Shown: piece by piece, positions 62,878 to 64,000 of the stretch
Numbering within the stretch: the stretch's first letter is position 1
Layout: the number at the start of each line of letters is the position of its first letter
From: CAVSWT01 sp963746735
GTDB lineage: Bacteria; Bacteroidota; Ignavibacteria; Ignavibacteriales; Ignavibacteriaceae
Length of the DNA stretch: 64,000 bases
Assembly (NCBI GenBank): GCA_963746735.1
Contig: CAVVCO010000012.1
Location: forward strand, 1-64,000
Direction: 5' to 3'
The notes under the pieces: generated by a model
Database searches by the model: none
Seen by the model: only the letters and a program-made list of their open reading frames with translations
What the model was told of the DNA's origin: nothing
Translations under genes and position numbers: made by a program

Positions 62878-63333
62878 TCAAAGTGAAATTTGATTCTCCG
62901 GCATTTTCTGCATTACATTTTTTAAGCGCTGCAAATCTTTTCTTATTTGCTTTGTTAGTGAATTTTTTAAAAGCGGGATGACAAATTTATTTATCTTTTT
63001 TGGTTCAACTTTTAGGTAATAGTGAAATATAGTTTCGTCCCCTGTTCCAGTTACCTCCCTAGAACTGAATATTTTTATTTCATCATCCAGATTTTGAAGA
63101 GCTATTTTTTTATTCGGCTGGAATTCTTTTATTTCTGCAGGAGATGAAAATTTTTTACCTAAAAAGTTGATGGTTTCATTTGTTTTAACACCGACATTTA
63201 TTTCTTCAATCGGGGGGGCAGTTATTTCATCTACAATTTCACGCCAAAGTACGTCGTTTCTGTAATTGCTAATGAATAAAAACATTTTTCTTGGTGGATA
63301 TTTTACAGTAATGCTTTCTTTTATTTCAATCAT
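62878..63333 (-). CDS. SRPBCC-family protein
   Basis: 151 aa. The opening IKESITVKYPPRKMFLFISN is the start of the helix-grip fold; EIVDEITAPPIEEINVGVKT and KIALQNLDDEIKIFSSREV follow, with a long C-terminal helix NKFVIPLLKNSLTKQIRKDL. These are lipid or polyketide-ligand binding folds with many roles. No ligand can be inferred. It is convergent with the exonuclease gene. Confidence 0.8.
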   Translation of the reverse strand: MIEIKESITVKYPPRKMFLFISNYRNDVLWREIVDEITAPPIEEINVGVKTNETINFLGKKFSSPAEIKEFQPNKKIALQNLDDEIKIFSSREVTGTGDETIFHYYLKVEPKKINKFVIPLLKNSLTKQIRKDLQRLKNVMQKMPENQISL

Positions 63334-63528
63334 TTAATTCACTTCTTTTTGTGATTTCCCTATTAAAAAATATTTGGCAATCTTAACTACAACATAAATT
63401 TTACATACAAATATGTATATAGAACAAATGCACTAATTTTTCTTGATGCTTTTTTAATAGCATAGTGTAAAGTATTATATTTGTACAAGGAAAATTTCTA
63501 ATAATTAAATTGAAACGGAATGCTATAA

Positions 63529-64000
63529 ATGCAAGAATTGCAAGTAGATTTAGATCTAGCAAAAGAACACGGTTTAACTGAAGAAGAATATGATCGCGTT
63601 TTAAAATTTTAGGCAGAGTCCCAACATTCACGGAGCTTGGAATTTTCAGTGTGATGTGGAGTGAGCACTGCAGCTATAAAAATTCGATTGCATTATTAAA
63701 AACTCTACCGCGTTCCGGCGGAAGATTGCTTGTTGGAGCCGGTGAGGAAAATGCCGGACTAGTTGATATTGGAGACGGACTTGCTGTTGCATTTAAAATT
63801 GAAAGTCATAATCATCCTTCCGCAGTTGAACCTTATCAAGGTGCAGCAACCGGTGTCGGCGGAATTATGAGAGATATTTTTACTATGGGTGCTCGCCCTA
63901 TCGCTTCTTTGAATTCACTTCGATTTGGTTCTTTAGAAGAATGCACGTACAAGATTTTTATTTGATGGTGTAGTAAAAGGGATTGGTGATTACGGAAATT
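63529..64000 (+). CDS. purL: Phosphoribosylformylglycinamidine synthase PurL, 5' part with two indels
   Basis: The gene starts at ATG 63529 (MQELQVDLDLAKEHGLTEEE) and runs off the window. One A is missing from an A run at about 63605, after which the frame reads LGRVPTFTELGIFSVMWSEH and CSYKNSIALLKTLPR, the small-PurL signature. Then GAGEENAGLVDIGDGLAVAF, KIESHNHPSAVEPYQGAATG and a second slip at an extra T (63942) restore ARTRFLFDGVVKGIGDYGN. The two indels cancel each other. The enzyme makes FGAM in purine synthesis. Both look like sequencing errors, since purL is a conserved housekeeping gene. Confidence 0.85.

Noticed and set aside
1..64000. CRISPR arrays, tRNA or rRNA genes, insertion sequences
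   Set aside because: No regularly spaced repeats, no cloverleaf with TTC-arm signature, and no transposase or integrase motif were found on reading through. A dedicated tRNA and repeat scan was not possible.

Overview
The window is AT-rich (about one third G+C by eye) and looks like a chromosome of the Ignavibacteria branch of the Bacteroidota/Chlorobiota group. The best clue is the type IX secretion (T9SS) type A sorting domain in its Ignavibacteria form (NYPNPFNPTT, then LKVYDxLGxEVATLVN and a basic end such as KKLVLLK), found on four secreted proteins. A PorW/SprE-like TPR lipoprotein, DUF4837, DUF2723 and an ECF sigma/anti-sigma pair fit this assignment. No rRNA, tRNA, CRISPR array, transposase or integrase was seen.

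Layout. 1-8.7 kb is accessory: tandem lipoprotein paralogs (two complete, plus the tail of a third at the left edge), a large T9SS-sorted protein broken by an in-frame TAA, an Obg-like 3' remnant, two minus-strand secreted-protein genes bordered by attC-like sites, and an outer-membrane barrel protein. 8.8-15.3 kb holds a TPMT-type methyltransferase, a CYTH protein overlapping an AddB-like nuclease, and a T9SS-sorted M1 peptidase. 15.5-23.6 kb is a long housekeeping run: greA, ribD, ribE, tilS, hpt, ftsH, a polyprenol-kinase-like gene and DUF4837. 23.7-28.4 kb (minus) holds DUF2723 and glnE. 28.6-32.2 kb has a lipoprotein and a BNR/sortilin-type propeller protein. 32.7-45.2 kb holds secA, glnB, the PorW-like gene, mtgA, an AlbA_2 regulator, a SpoU methyltransferase, rlmN, an acyl-CoA dehydrogenase, and a YidD-like gene followed by two related TPR/membrane genes. 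45.3-52.5 kb has lemA-ygcG, two ferredoxins, a BON protein, a cytidylate-kinase-like protein, and an MBL-Rieske-queG run. 52.6-62.9 kb holds trxB, DUF6249, the ECF pair, ybjQ, era, an EamA transporter, acyP, ispF, dedA, lnt, a threonine aldolase, a thioesterase and an exonuclease. An SRPBCC protein and the start of purL close the window.

How the genes fit together. SecA exports the secreted proteins and lipoproteins; Lnt completes lipoprotein acylation; the T9SS, with a PorW-like component encoded here, carries the proteins with sorting domains to the surface. GlnB and GlnE belong to nitrogen control of glutamine synthetase.

Two points need care. First, at least a dozen genes, including housekeeping ones (purL, lnt, addB), carry 1-nt frame breaks. 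Their number and their presence in essential genes suggest assembly indels rather than real gene decay. Second, the most interesting signal is a pair of 20-bp perfect palindromes with different arms but the same GTAG...GTAC frame, sitting at the same point inside two T9SS sorting domains (15060-15087 and 32007-32035); another imperfect palindrome sits further along the first of these domains. They look like protein-coding palindromic elements. A second candidate is the attC-like cassette pair at 5.9-7.8 kb.
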